This document shows, piece after piece, positions 47,824 to 59,408 of a DNA stretch of 64,000 nucleotides (position 1 is its first letter; each line of letters starts with the position of its first letter). The translations under genes were made by a program, and so were the position numbers. This stretch comes from Fomes fomentarius. Taxonomy: Eukaryota; Basidiomycota; Agaricomycetes; Polyporales; Polyporaceae. The DNA lies in the NCBI GenBank assembly GCA_022606135.1, contig JABYQN010000019.1:248001-312000 (forward strand), written 5' to 3'. Below the pieces are notes generated by a model. The model did not search any database, was not told where the DNA came from, and saw only the letters and a list, made by a program, of their open reading frames with translations.

Positions 47824-48650
47824 ATGGGGATGCCGCCCGCCGCATACGGCACCAAGATGGGCTGCATCCGGAGCAAGTCCCGTGGACAAATGAATGAGAA
47901 CCACTGCAAGTACCCACCTGTTCTCGACGCGTACAAGCTGTTGAGCGAGTGGCTCAACTCACCGACAATAGAAACCCAGACAGTAGGTACCTCAATATCC
48001 CAGTGTCGGCTTCCACGAATTGTCCCGTCCTACCGGTGTCAAGTCTGCACACTCTCACGCCCTGGTTTCTACAAGCCGTCAAAGCGGTCTTGCAACCGGC
48101 GCACTTCAAGAAATTGCGCAGCCGTCCCATCACCCTCGTCGGAGCCAGCGTGCCATCATCAGGTCAAGTTCCTAGCATGTATACGAAGCCGCGTCAGAGC
48201 CTGCCGAGGACGATATTGAGTTGGGCAGTGAGAGTCAGATGACCAGCGTGCGTCATGACATGTGTGTTACGCTGACGCTGAAGAGACACGAGCGGCCTTG
48301 ACGGCGCAAGCGAGAGGAGCAAGAGAAAGTGCCTGCAAGTACGATCGAGAATGATCAGGACGAAGCCACCGAGAAGTATTTTAAATTGCAAGAGCTAGAA
48401 GATGGGATTGGAACGTCTGATTTTATCAGGGTTCCGTCTCTTCCACTGGTGCCTACACCTCCAGCCCGTCCAGTTGGGGGTTGTGAACAGTTCTCTCTGC
48501 CGGTTGGGAGGACGCGTACCTCTCATAATCACACTGCTTGGTCAGTATCGAGATCGAAGATGGAGAGGAAGGTGTCGAGATGGACACAACTATTGAGACA
48601 GACGGCGAGTAGAGTACTTACTGAGCGCAGTCCGTACCTTATGATCCTGT
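47824..48650 (+). CDS. possible hypothetical gene or gene remnant
   Basis: The ATG at 47824 opens MGMPPAAYGTKMGCIRSK...YPPVLDAYKLLSEWLNSP. After a frame change, NIPVSASTNCPVLPVSSLHT and WFLQAVKAVLQPAHFKKLRS follow (48000-48110). Then come acidic EAASEPAEDDIELGSESQM (48187-48240) and EKVPASTIENDQDEATEKYF (48320-48385). These pieces look coding but lie in different frames. Only some can be joined by plausible introns. No family recognised. Confidence 0.3.
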
Positions 48651-49584
48651 AAGTTGTGTGACGTAGCAGAGAGAGAAGGTCGTCGAGTACTGTACAGCCA
48701 CGATCGGCTGATGAGCGTCTGAGCTACCATATTGGGTAATTGGGAGCCTGCGACCATTCTCTGCGCGCTCTCGTTGTCTTCCTCCCTCATCACGCACAAG
48801 AGCTCACACGCAGGGCGGCCCTCAACGCGCGCATTGACTGAGACGAGCTGATTAAGCAACACGGTAGAATAGAAACTGAGGATGCGGCGGTTGATGGAGA
48901 CTGAACACACAGGACGACTTGTATTCTGGAGTCGCCGGCCGGACGGGCGCACTCACGACGTGTGTAAGTACTCACATCCGCAGTGGCATTAACGGAAGAA
49001 AGGATGGTGAGCCAAGCGCCATGACCAGTACGGAATCGACACTTATACGTGTAATATACTAGCCGGCTTACTAGCTCACTTGTCCGAATCCAGCGGCTTG
49101 GGCTCGGAACGTGACACAAATCTATGGATAACCAGAACCACCATGTCATATCGTCGCGGGGCCCCTTCCTCTCACCTGCCATGTTGCCGCGCGCCCTACG
49201 ACCCTGCCGAATAGCTGCATAGCTATCTCCGTTGCCGCGGCGTCGCGCACACTTGTACGCAGATTGTCCGACCGCTGTCATCACACAAGGGTGCCGCTGC
49301 GACGTATGCTCTGCTCTGCTGTGTAAGTTGATAAATTCACTTCCGTCTCTCTTCATCTCCTCCCCCGAGTCCTGAAAGCTGCCCGCCGAATCCCTGATGT
49401 GGGACCTAGTCATCTCTGCTACATACTGCCCTCTCAACCATTCTATCTCGCTGATAGTATGTTCTTGTGTCCAGCGCTGACATGCGGAGGGCTGCCTGGC
49501 ATACAATCTACGTAAGGACGCATCGGCCGATCCCAATCCTTGCGCCGTGCCGGCGGTGCACGCGTGAGGAACTTCACGGTGGGA

Positions 49585-49745
49585 GTGATCGAATCACGCA
49601 GAGAGAGTGGCAAAGAGATGGAGGAAGAGAGCAGAGAGCAGCAAGAGCGAAAGAGTCGGGCGCAGAGAGAGAGCCTGAGGCAGAGAGGCAGAGAGCGCCA
49701 ACAGAGAGCAGAGAGTAGAGAGCTCGAGAGAGAGCAGAGACCCAG
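49585..49745 (+). repeat. GA-rich purine tract (GAGAGC-type simple repeat)
   Basis: About 160 bp of almost pure purine on the plus strand, 225-385 bp before the ATG of the long Crinkler-like gene. The shorter sister locus lacks it. Open frames across it are artefacts of the repeat. Confidence 0.8.
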
Positions 49746-49932
49746 AAGCGCTCGCTTTTCTGTTCGGGTAATCGACTCCCACGCCATCCGGGAAAGAGAG
49801 ACCCCTGAGTGAGTCTCAGCTCAGAGAGAGTGTTCGACGCGTACCATCGTGATATTGAGAGTAATATCTCCACTCAGGTCGATATCGCGAGTACCGAGGG
49901 TTTCCACCAGGCTCCACTGCACACCCATCTCG

Positions 49933-51607
49933 CTCCTGTCTCTCTGTCGTCACACGAGTTCTTCGATCATGGCCGGGTTCTCAACTGAAACTCCTATGGC
50001 GACCGCTGCTGAGCAGGTCGAGTCTGATACTCCAATGGTGACTGCTGTTGAGCAGGCCGAGCTTGCGTCTGCAACGCAATGGGTAGAAGAATTCAAGGCG
50101 AAGAACGCCAGTGAGTATGTCGACCATTCATCGGCTCACCGACTGCTAACGTTAACCGTGCAAGATGCACGCTGGGACTGGGGCAACGACGAGGAGAAGT
50201 CACCCTGGAAGGTTGCATCTCATTGGCAGGCTTTCCATCGAAAGTGGACCACGTCCAGGGAAATCATTCAACCGGACACGATCCTAGATGCGGGCATCCC
50301 TAGCAAAGAAAGGGCTCTCCAAACGAAGGACAAAAAGTTCTATGTCCGACAGTCTTACGTAGAGACCTTCGGCCGCGTCTGGAGAGCAGCGGCGTCGAAA
50401 TTCGCAGGGATACTGGTCGCTGGTCAACCTGGCATCGGTGCGAGCTCGGCCTTTCTTTCTCTCCCACACTGCGTTGTTGAGGCGAAATACCTGATATTAT
50501 AGGCAAGACAATCTTCCTGTGGTACCTCCTCGTCCGCCTGCTGCAAGACAAGCAGGTCGTGCTCCTCCACATACAGAAAAACCGCCCGCTCCTCTTCCTC
50601 CACGATGAGGTGTATGAATTATCGCAGCCAGCTTCCGACTTGATTGACCTCCCCACTCCTTCCATCGGCAGCGCAATAATCTGGTCCCTTTTCGATCTTG
50701 AGGCGGCCAACAAGTCCCCACCTCTCGTGCTGGGCCCGCACTGCTTCTTCGTCCAAGCCCCATCTCCCCATCCAGAGCGGATCAAATGGACGAAGAAGTA
50801 TCTAGTCATAATCAGAACCGCTCTCCCCTTGTGGACTCGTGATGAGCTTCGTGACGCGTAAGTAACGTGCCGTTGTCCTAATAGCATGCTCAACTCACTC
50901 AATGATTGCGTTAGGATCCCTTTGAGCTGCGACCAAATAAAAGAAGCGCTGCAGCACGCACTCGAGCGTTGGCCTAATGAACCATTGGACATGCATACGG
51001 GAGTCATGGACTGTTTGCGCCGCGCCTATCCCGAGGAACGTCCTCCCTCGGTTGAAGCTATGCTGGATACTATCCTAGACCGCGCCATCGATATTGTCGG
51101 ACCCATCGCACGCGACGTGTACGGTGCTATGTTCAGTCTGACACGAGCAGAGCTACAACTGGAGGACGCAATTGGGAACATGTCCGCGAGCCGGTCTTTG
51201 TCCGCCGATGTCTCTAACCGCATTGTCTGCGTCTACCCGGAGGGTTTCCTGGGTGACGGCGAAGTCTCTAGGTGGGACGTCACATTCAGATCTCGTTGGG
51301 TTCAAAAGACGGTGGTCGAGCGACTTGTGGAGAAGCATAGAGAGCAGATGCGTCTCTCCAATTCTCCTGCGGAGTCTCCTTACCCGATCGAGAACCTCCG
51401 TACCATAGCCTCGTACCTGACTCCTCGTGATTTCTTGATGTGGTAGATTATCAGATCATGGGTTCCATTACTCGTTCCCGGAGATTGATGATCGACCGTG
51501 ATGCACGGAAAGGCTTGAGGTGGCTATTGAGCAAGCCTTCGTGTATGAACTAGTATAATCCAGTATCGGAGGCTCGGAGCTGTCAGAGTATGAGTCCGAT
51601 CTTATGG
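49933..51607 (+). repeat. segmental copy B of the Crinkler-like locus
   Basis: Full-length counterpart of 37868-39065. It starts in the 5' leader (TCGTC.CACGAGTTCTTC) and ends in the 3' flank (GAGTATGAGTCCGATCTTATGG). Confidence 0.8.
49969..51446 (+). CDS. Crinkler-like P-loop NTPase protein
   Basis: Exons 49969-50437, 50503-50857 and 50915-51446 give 451 residues. A further 54-nt intron (GTGAGTATG...CTAAC...CAAG, about 50111-50164) is likely within exon 1 and would give 433. The Walker A motif GQPGIGKT is assembled across the first listed intron and followed by IFLWYLLVRLLQDKQVVLLHI. This pattern is typical of basidiomycete Crinkler/RHS-like proteins, in which a P-loop NTPase module precedes a variable C-terminal part. 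Other features are FLHDEVYEL, GPHCFFVQAPSPHPERIKW, PEERPPSVEAMLDTILDR and PYPIENLRTIASYLTPRDF. Crinklers were first described as secreted host-directed effectors and are also widespread in free-living fungi; the role here is unknown. No classical signal peptide is visible. The gene looks intact. Confidence 0.65.
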
Positions 51608-51617
51608 AGGTCTGGGT

Positions 51618-51740
51618 GAGTGGATCGATGAAGTCGTGGATAGGGAAGTGGTCGTGGTCGCGTTGGGTATGATTCCGTGAGAACTGGCAAGGACTCTAGC
51701 CTCACGAGACTGCGTAGGTCGGTATTTCCTGCCGCAGCAG
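51618..51740 (+). repeat. 120-bp repeat shared with 37346-37466
   Basis: Same-orientation partner of 37346-37466, with its position relative to the Crinkler-like gene exchanged. Confidence 0.6.
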
Positions 51741-51886
51741 AGCTCATCGAACAGCCCGATGTGAGAATGGTTATACTGGACCCACAGATATCGGAGGTTC
51801 GCGTAGAGGGGCTTTACGTGAATCGCTATTACACGACGGCGATCGCTCCGGAGAAGGTCGAGCAGTGCATTGGAAGGCGAGCGTAG
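51700..51886 (+). other. coding-like exon fragment
   Basis: The frame LRRSVFPAAAELIEQPDV, VILDPQISEVRVEGLYVN, RYYTTAIAPEKVEQCIGRRA-TAG has a protein-like composition and follows a plausible splice site. No start or upstream partner exon could be established. It may be the tail of a lost gene downstream of the Crinkler-like locus. Confidence 0.3.
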
Positions 51887-52838
51887 CCTGACGATGAGGG
51901 ATCCTTGGGGGCAGCAAAGGATAGACCGAAGGAAGGGGGGTGTGTCCGCTTGGCTAGAGGAGCGGGTAAGTAGTTGGTCCAATACCGTACTAAGACCAGA
52001 GGGATGGCGGCGTGTGGATGGCGATATCTCCTCAGTGACGAGACACGGTGGTCAGAGCGGTCATCATTTCATACTTCTGGGAGAAGGGAGGAAGAGGAGT
52101 CCAGCCTTTGATTCTCTTAGCGACGAGAGAGAATATCTTTGCCAGGATTTCTGGAGAGCGCGTGTTGGCGGGACTTTTTTCCTTGCCATGTGCATGAATC
52201 GGCGAGTGGAAGTCGTCCTCCGTGAAACTGCAATCGTAAACCGCTTCAGCTTCAAGTGCGAGTCAAACACAATCGTAACTGCCATTGACTCACCATGAAA
52301 CTGAGCACCCATTTGTCATGAATCGAGTGAAAGTTTGTGACGGTTAACTTGGAGGTTGATCCCCAGATGGGAAGCTTACGTAACCGACCGTGTGAGGGCT
52401 TTGCGTCGAACTTTTACTAGTATTGAAGATAGAACTTGGGAATTTGGCGTCACCGCTCGCGCTGAAGAAGACACATCTACGAAGAAGCAACGGCAATTGG
52501 AGTATGTTTGAATGCCCGAAGATTCAATTTCCGAACTGAAGAGTTACAGCCTATACACCGCTCATTCAACTGTTTGACGAGCCTGCGTCACGGACGTGTG
52601 AGTATCGTACTGTGATGGTCTACAATAAAACTGTCACGGGGATAGTACTGCGTGCAGCGATTCCCTTCGTACATTTGAAACTACTAATAGATGCCTACTA
52701 CCAGTAGTAGAGCGACGAGATTAAAAGGAGGGAGAATTAGCTACTAGGCTCGGCAAGATAGCAATACGGGATCGAGGCTGAGGTGCTGACATAGCACCGA
52801 CAGAACGTATACATATTTTAGAGTCACGGAATTGGACC
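51887..52838. other. intergenic
   Basis: No supportable gene. 3' flank of the next minus-strand gene. Confidence 0.45.
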
Positions 52839-54035
52839 TCAGGTCTTGACACCGATCCTAGGCTGCAGGCTACCCTTGGACACAATATCGATGTGGAGTA
52901 GCACTAGCTGCTCCCATTTATAACATGCTGCGAAATTCGGGTTCTTATTCTGTCCACATCCTGCGTCAGTGCATGTGCAATTTCGACAGGAGGACTGATC
53001 TTACCATGAACCTTTTTATCTCTTTGGCCACAATCATAGCGAGTCGGCTCTTCGTGGGCTGCTTCTTTAAACCACGGCGCTCAGAAAGTACATTAACTTG
53101 ATGTCCATACGAGCCATGGTTCTCGAACTGGAATAATACGGGTATGAGTAGCGACTCGGAGAAGAGCAGAGCAGCGTCACGACGAACACATACCTCGAGC
53201 CTGATGGACTGCTTTTGGCCCATACACTCTTCTGGAAATGCAACATCCTCCTCGCCGCCAGACATGTCCTTCACGTCCTCTACCAGCGCGTCATCGAGAC
53301 TGAGTCCCAAGGTGCCGTAACTGACTCGCGGGGGAGATGTGTGTCGCTTGATACCCTTCGTGTACAGTCTCTGGGATATCTCCTGTATGACTGAGGTTAA
53401 AAAGAAGAAAAGGGAGAACGAGTATGACCAATTATACTACTCACCTCGACCCATCTCCAATCACTCACAGTCGGACGTCCCTCTTGCGACCATTCAGGAC
53501 TAGCATCGACAGGGGATGCATAGGATGTCATATTGGAGATTGGAATACCAGACGATATCGAAACGTCGCCGGATTCCAGTAGACTGCTATCAGGCGTGAG
53601 CCTTAACGGGACCGATAGAGGGTCGTTCTGGAATGGAGTGAAAGGGTGGTATTCCGTTGAGGGGAAAAACGGCGCCGGCGTGCCAGACCATGTTGGAGGA
53701 CCAGCAGCGGAGGACAATTCCGGCACCATAGGAAAGAGAGTGGCTGCGCTATATCCCAGATCCACGGGTTGCAACGAATTGTCCTCATAATTGACGAAAG
53801 CCTGAGACATGGATGAAATGGGTTGCGAAGCGAGTTGTACTGGGGCGCGTGACGCAACATCCACGATGGGTGAAAGTATCGCGGCCTTGGGGGCTTCTAG
53901 CGGGTAGGACGGAGGTACAGGTTGTTGTACAGTGGCGGAGTATACAGAAGGGTGTCTAATCACTTGAACAATTGAACGAGGATGGTTGTCGACAAGCGGG
54001 AAGGAGGCGTCTTGAGTGCTATAGATTGGATGCAT
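52839..54035 (-). CDS. lineage-specific fungal family, member 2
   Basis: The ATG at 54035 (MHPIYSTQDASFPLV) begins a disordered P/S/Q-rich half ending SDWRWVE. Spliced exons follow in phase: EISQRLYTKGIKRHTSPPRV, YGTLGLSLDDALVEDVKDMS, MGQKQSIRLE, FENHGSYGHQVNVLSERRG, KKQPTKSRLAMIVAKEIKRFM. The last exon is NKNPNFAACYKWEQLVLLHI then DIVSKGSLQPRIGVKT-TGA (52839-52841). Every block aligns with member 1, and the last four with member 3. The C-terminal SKGSxQPRIGV block is the best-kept segment. No known domain is visible. A basic Q/K/R stretch before the C-terminal hydrophobic block could bind nucleic acid or protein, which is speculation. All introns are about 50-65 nt and the frame is intact, making this the best-preserved member in the window. 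Confidence 0.65.
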
Positions 54036-57000
54036 AGTTATGAGCGTCTCCGTATGGTAGGAAGGGGAATAGAAGGGGTCGGCTCCGTTATGTAGCTTCT
54101 GGATATTATCCAGTGTCAGAATATGAGTGGTACAAACTGGGACAGTCCTCACATGTTGTAGGCCACAGATGAGTGGAGAAAGAGAGAGGCGGAAACGGAA
54201 GAGCTGCACACTGAGCAGGGGGCAGATTGGGAAAAACGCACTATTAGTTCAGCTGGATATCCATCCACGCGCTGGATATTGCAGCTACGCGCAGCGTCAT
54301 CGTGTCGGGAGGAGTGTTCGAGGATGAAGGGCACGGCGGAGGGGGGTCACAATGGCGGCGAGATTAAAGCTCGCCCCTCCGCTGCGGGACACGCGGCGAC
54401 CGGTACCTCGATGCAGATATCTGGCTTGATTCTTCCGTGCCACCGAGCAGAGAGCCAAGAAACCAGAGCATGGGCCAGCAAGAGCAGGTCCGACGATGCG
54501 GCCAGTAGATGAATTCGCCGTGCTGGCGTATAGTGTGCACTGTAGATGGGCAAGTGGTGGGAGGGGTCTCTAAGCCCGCACCGGTCTGGGAAGATTCACA
54601 GCGCCAGAAGAGGTCGGAAGCGCGTGTAACCATGCCTCCGACCAAGCCGGCGCAAGGGGGAATTGCAGTGGATACAGTCTTCGTGCACCGCGTACCAGGG
54701 TGAGCGTGGTAGGCGGCTGCTAGATATCTGGGACCTACAAGCACGATGAAGTTGGATCAAAGCTTGAGTGAAAGTATGAGTAGCTTGACCTTGCCGCTTA
54801 GATGCACCAAGCGACGGCAGCGATGATTTCAAGGTTCACTGGGTCACCCAAGCCAAGTAGGGAGGCAACTAGCAGCTTTGCCCGGTATCTGTGAATATAG
54901 GAGTGTCATTGGCATAGTACGGTCAGGGAGACAGGTACCGTAGGCTGCCATCTCAGGCACGTGCTCACCGACGCCTGCCAGATTGAGCCTCGACCCGACA
55001 AGGCAGCGTCTGTTGTGGACCACATCTGCATGCTCTACACTGATCAGATCACTGACAGCTGAAACGAAATAGTCATAGGTTTCTTCGATACCCGATGTCT
55101 CGAGTATCACGCAAGATTGAACGGTCAACGCAATGCATTCATTCAAGCACTGTACTCGACGTGGAGCGAGATATCAAAAAGACCGGATACATGTTGAACA
55201 CAAGTCTGGAGAGACAACAGTGTGCGCCCAAATTCCACCCGGAATGCGCATCATGTAGAAGGCAATCTCAACCATGTTTTTTCAATCCATGTGAGATAGG
55301 GTAAACTTCACCGGGTGACGATTTTCCATCTGCCTAACATGGGCGTGGTCCGTATATCCCTCATAGACTTGAAGCGACAATCCAATTTGCAGCTGTCATC
55401 GTCAGCCGTGTCATGTACTCCTGTCGACGCAAATGCGTGGACTCTGGAACATCGGTGAGGGCGTTCGGTGCGACACTGGCAGTTGTGTCATGAAGTTGAT
55501 CGAGGGGACAGTACAGTAGCTCGAGAGTGACGTGCAAGCGGGTAGCAGCAGAGCGAATATTATAATGATATCCAGATCGCCATGAGACGTCATCCGAAAA
55601 CATCGCTATCCAGGTTGGTACACTCATCTTGATGATATGGCGTACATACCAAGTTGAGAGACACCCGAGATATCCGACCTAGTCGCGAATAGACGCGTCA
55701 AGAGCACGATGATGCGTGAGATGATAACAGCCGTCAGATTTGCGGCCACAACGTGAATCCGCGCGGCTCAGATTCCATCCACTATCAAACCATGCAGACG
55801 AAGGAAGCACAGAGAAAGACGATAAGTGGGAGTCACTGAGCATACATCCTGCATCGCAGTCATATCAGAGAGATCTGTTAGAATAGGACTCTAAGAACCA
55901 CCTCCTAGGGGAGGAGGGCAGCCACTCATTGACTCATAACGTTAACGCGACACGTGGGTTCTGGCGCCCAATCGGGCGCATCGTCTGAGCGGACTCGTCG
56001 ACGCAGGCTACAACCAACGGCACCCCATCATCCATATGATCCCCAGCTCTAACGAAACCCATAATCGACGTTGACATGAAACTCCTTTCTGTGTTCTCCG
56101 GAGACTCTGTCTCTCTCCTAATAACTAGGCAGAAGATGAAACGACAACAGGGATCTATAATCTAGTACCAATGCTGATAACCTCGATACATGGCGATGAA
56201 TTTGGTTTGTGCGATTGGGACAGGTTCTTTCATCATGGCTAGATCACTCTATTGCGCGCATTACTCCGATCCGAGGACTTTCGAAGGTACATCTTACGTT
56301 TCTGAACATGGTGCGTGAATATGTGCTTGCCGTCGCGGTACCCCAGTGAGACTGACCAAGGGCTCTCTCCAGTCAATGAAGTATCTGAGTGTTGTCACTT
56401 CAAACATAGGAAGATCTTCCAAAGTGATGTCTGGCAGATAGTGGAGGGGAAGTATTGAACGGATTCGAAGGGTCGACTCTTGTCCTCTTGAGACAGTTAG
56501 ACCTTGTGCCAGTGACTGCGGCGTTGTTTCATCTGTGAGTACCTCGTGTTTCTTGCCCGGCGTCATGTTGGTAAGGCATTGACGGATGTTCGCATAGCAC
56601 ACTCATTTAGAAAGGACTGCGGATGGTCGCGCATGGAGACATGCGGATACGTGCCTAGGTGTGTTCTTTCAATCGAAGGCTAGCAGCATCGCTCCTATTC
56701 TCTGCAAGAATATATATTCTCTCTAGGGCGTCGCAAGACGTCCACTATATGCTCACAAGGAGCCTTGTCTCGTAGGTGAGGAAAGGCTAAGTCCTTACCG
56801 AACATCTTCCCCAAAGTCATTCGCAATTCAGTCTGTAGTCAGAAGACGGAGGCGCTGGATGATCTCACTTAATTCCGTGACTCTGTCTCCTCTAATAGCA
56901 TGCAGCTGGACAAGGTCACGCTATGAGTTCATGCTACTCGGATTCCTGTTGACATGATCACCGGTAGGGTATCGATACCGTGCTACTTCAGCAATCGAGG

Positions 57001-57487
57001 CGAATTGCTCTTAGCGGTAGATGACGGCTAGTGGCTGAATAATCTTTCTCATGTGAACTGATTCCACCTCCGATCCCCCGCAGTAGCGGCTGCCTAGATG
57101 CGTAGGATCCGGATAGGCAGAAGAAGCTCTCAGCATGCATGCCGAGACACGTACTGGATTTCCTGGGTGCGAGAATACTTGCTGCAGCACGAACAGTGTG
57201 TGTGTGCCTCCGCGCTCAGGCTCGCGCTCCGGTAAGATATCTGCAGATGTACTCCCCAGCAAAGTCACTTGCCACTCGCATCTTATTCTTTCTTTCCATA
57301 CGCCATCTAACTACGCGACATAGGAAGCACACCAGATAACCATCATGATAGTCAATAGCCACACTTCCATGCACACTCACATCTTCGTCCACCGGATATA
57401 TCCTCCGCTCTGAATAGTATATATAGGACACTGCAAGGATTATCGAGTTGAGTCCACTCATCTTGTACTCAAGCTCGACCGCTCAAC
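54036..57487. other. long interval without a supportable gene
   Basis: About 3.4 kb. Minus-strand frames at 54844-55146, 55361-55627 and 56294-56602 have mildly protein-like composition but no start, splice context or recognisable motif. They may be remnants. GGATATCC-type motifs occur near 54255. A possible TATATATAGG box lies at 57418-57427, about 60 bp before the next gene's ATG. Confidence 0.4.
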
Positions 57488-58410
57488 ATGTCCGCAAGCA
57501 ACCAAGACTTCCCTTCCGAACTACTTTACACTCCAGAAGGGCAAGCATTTTACACTCCAGTAGGGCAAGCATTAGAACCAAAGGACCGGATGTGGTATCC
57601 ATACCCTTCAAGTGCGTGCGATACCGTGGAGACTATATCTCCTATGACGGACATGAGTATCTGTGGTGTAGAGCTCACAGATTATCTGACAAAAAGCAGG
57701 AAAACGTTCCAGTCGGGAGTGTGGTATTTCATGTTGAGAACGACATCCTACTCTCCAAAAAAGAAGAAGGAGGATGGGTTTCTGGGGACGAATACGTGGT
57801 GAGTATATACTCGGCTATCTCAGTCTAGCCACGATGCTCACAGTCATGTATCATTCAAGACTGTACAAGACCCTTACCGCAGCCGCACTGGCGACGGATC
57901 TGACGTTGGCACCGTGTACTTCAATGCTCCTGTATGCGACGCCAAGACGGGTCAAGTCAAAAACCCCGATTGGACCGCATTTGACGGCCCTTTCCGAGAC
58001 AAGGCTGTGGGGGAGAAGTACTCCATCCGCATTCTTGTGAGTGATCGTGGTTCTGTGTATTTGAATGTGTAGTGACGCCTTCCATCGACATCTATCAGCC
58101 CAGCGGCCGTGACAACAAAGGTCACAAGAGTCAATACAACTTAGCTCGGCAAAGGAAGGCTATCACACGAGCTCGGTTAGCTATGGACGTCTATGAAGCA
58201 CTGGTGAAGATTTGGGTGAGTGCATAGGATGAATGACTCGGATTCAACTGCAAATACTTACTTGAGACATCGCAGCCTGATAGAGTGTGGCATGACATCA
58301 CCGGCGTTGATGTTCCCTTTGAGCATCTCGTCCTGGTATACGTCAAGTGCAAGTCACGCAAGAGCGTTCAGCCCACATTCACCTACTGTACCTCGTCTTT
58401 AGCTTGCTAG
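57488..58410 (+). CDS. lineage-specific fungal family, member 3
   Basis: The ATG at 57488 opens MSASNQDFPSELLYTPEGQA with a YTPxGQA tandem repeat. Downstream the convincing frame is GDYISYDGHEYLWCRAHRLS to KKEEGGWVSGDEYV. It splices in phase to TVQDPYRSRTGDGSDVGTVY and GPFRDKAVGEKYSIRIL, then PSGRDNKGHKSQYNLARQRK and AITRARLAMDVYEALVKIW. It ends FEHLVLVYVKCKSRKSVQPT...SLAC-TAG at 58410. The YSIRIL, TRARLAMDV and LVL..SxKSVQP blocks line up with members 1 and 2. The ATG frame and the first long downstream frame differ by one. Either an unseen small intron or a frameshift lies near 57600, or translation starts elsewhere. Function unknown. Confidence 0.5.
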
Positions 58411-59109
58411 TCAATTACGCCATGTATATTTATCGGCAAACGTTCTCACTCAGATCTCCGTGTCCTACAAGTAGCTGCTTTGTCTGCTGTGTGTTATGTT
58501 TTCTCGTTATGTAGTGACCAGCCCTTCAAAGGGACTGTATATAAGGTTGTTAACAGGAGATCGTTGCTTCCAATAGCGAATAGCGGTTGTTCACGTGCAC
58601 AGCCCTGCAGTTCCTAATTCTCTCTGGCCATACCTCATCGGCGTTTCGGTGTCCGCTCGTCCTTACAGGAGCTTCAGCTCTAACAGAACAACATCCCCGC
58701 ACTCTTCCTTCTCTCCTTTTATAGTGAAGACAGAGTCAAGATGAGTGTCCGGACGGTGATATCGAGGCTGCGGTCAAGTGCCGCACAGTCCTCTACCTCG
58801 TGAATGAGGACCTCGCAGAGGTTTCAAGAACCTCAGTCATCTCCAAATTATGTGGCAAAGAGATACGCATTCAATCATGTGATTAGTTGAGCGCAAGTAG
58901 TAAGTCGTATTCTCCTCGAACAAGTCAAAAGTACTAACAGGCCCGCGCTACTTGGGTGGGCAGATGCAAGGAAAGTAGGTGACGCAACTGGCAGTTGACT
59001 AGTAGAGGAGCACATCTAGACGAGTACTTATCCCGCCAATAACTGGCGGGGTAGATTTAGGTGGCTACATAGATATGGGTATCTGGGAGATAAGCGCAGC
59101 ATGCTCCAT
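58411..59109. other. intergenic
   Basis: No gene seen. A CCCGCCA-ATAAC-TGGCGGG hairpin (7-bp stem) lies at 59032-59050. Confidence 0.45.
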
Positions 59110-59212
59110 AGTTGATCAGTCTTTATAATAGATATCTCCAGAGTGTACGTATATTGAATGAAATTACTGTCATCTAGCGTCCGTTGCTCCCTAAGCGGGA
59201 TTCTTCGCGCAC

Positions 59213-59222
59213 TATCCGGATA
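59213..59222. promoter_or_regulatory. TATCCGGATA palindrome, -190 of copy B first gene
   Basis: Same sequence and same distance from the ATG as in copy A. A second identical palindrome lies at 59266-59275, only in copy B. Confidence 0.45.
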
Positions 59223-59408
59223 GTACGGTTTAGCATGCCATAGCGGTCTGCAGAAGCGGCATAAGTATCCGGATAGATATGAGATGGAAAAACGGGCATA
59301 TAAGGAGCACACCACTAGTCCTTCTCGACAGCCATTTCTCCCCCTCAGTTGCGACCACTTATCTCTGCATCCATCGCTTGCAATAGCGGATCGGCCTTCA
59401 AAGCTACC

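Noticed and set aside
49574..49873. L/S-rich minus-strand open frames suggesting a membrane protein
   Set aside because: They translate the GA simple repeat; composition is a repeat artefact.
59032..59050. CCCGCCA..TGGCGGG hairpin as a terminator
   Set aside because: Bacterial-type terminators are not expected in this nuclear DNA, and there is no T-run; a chance palindrome is likely.
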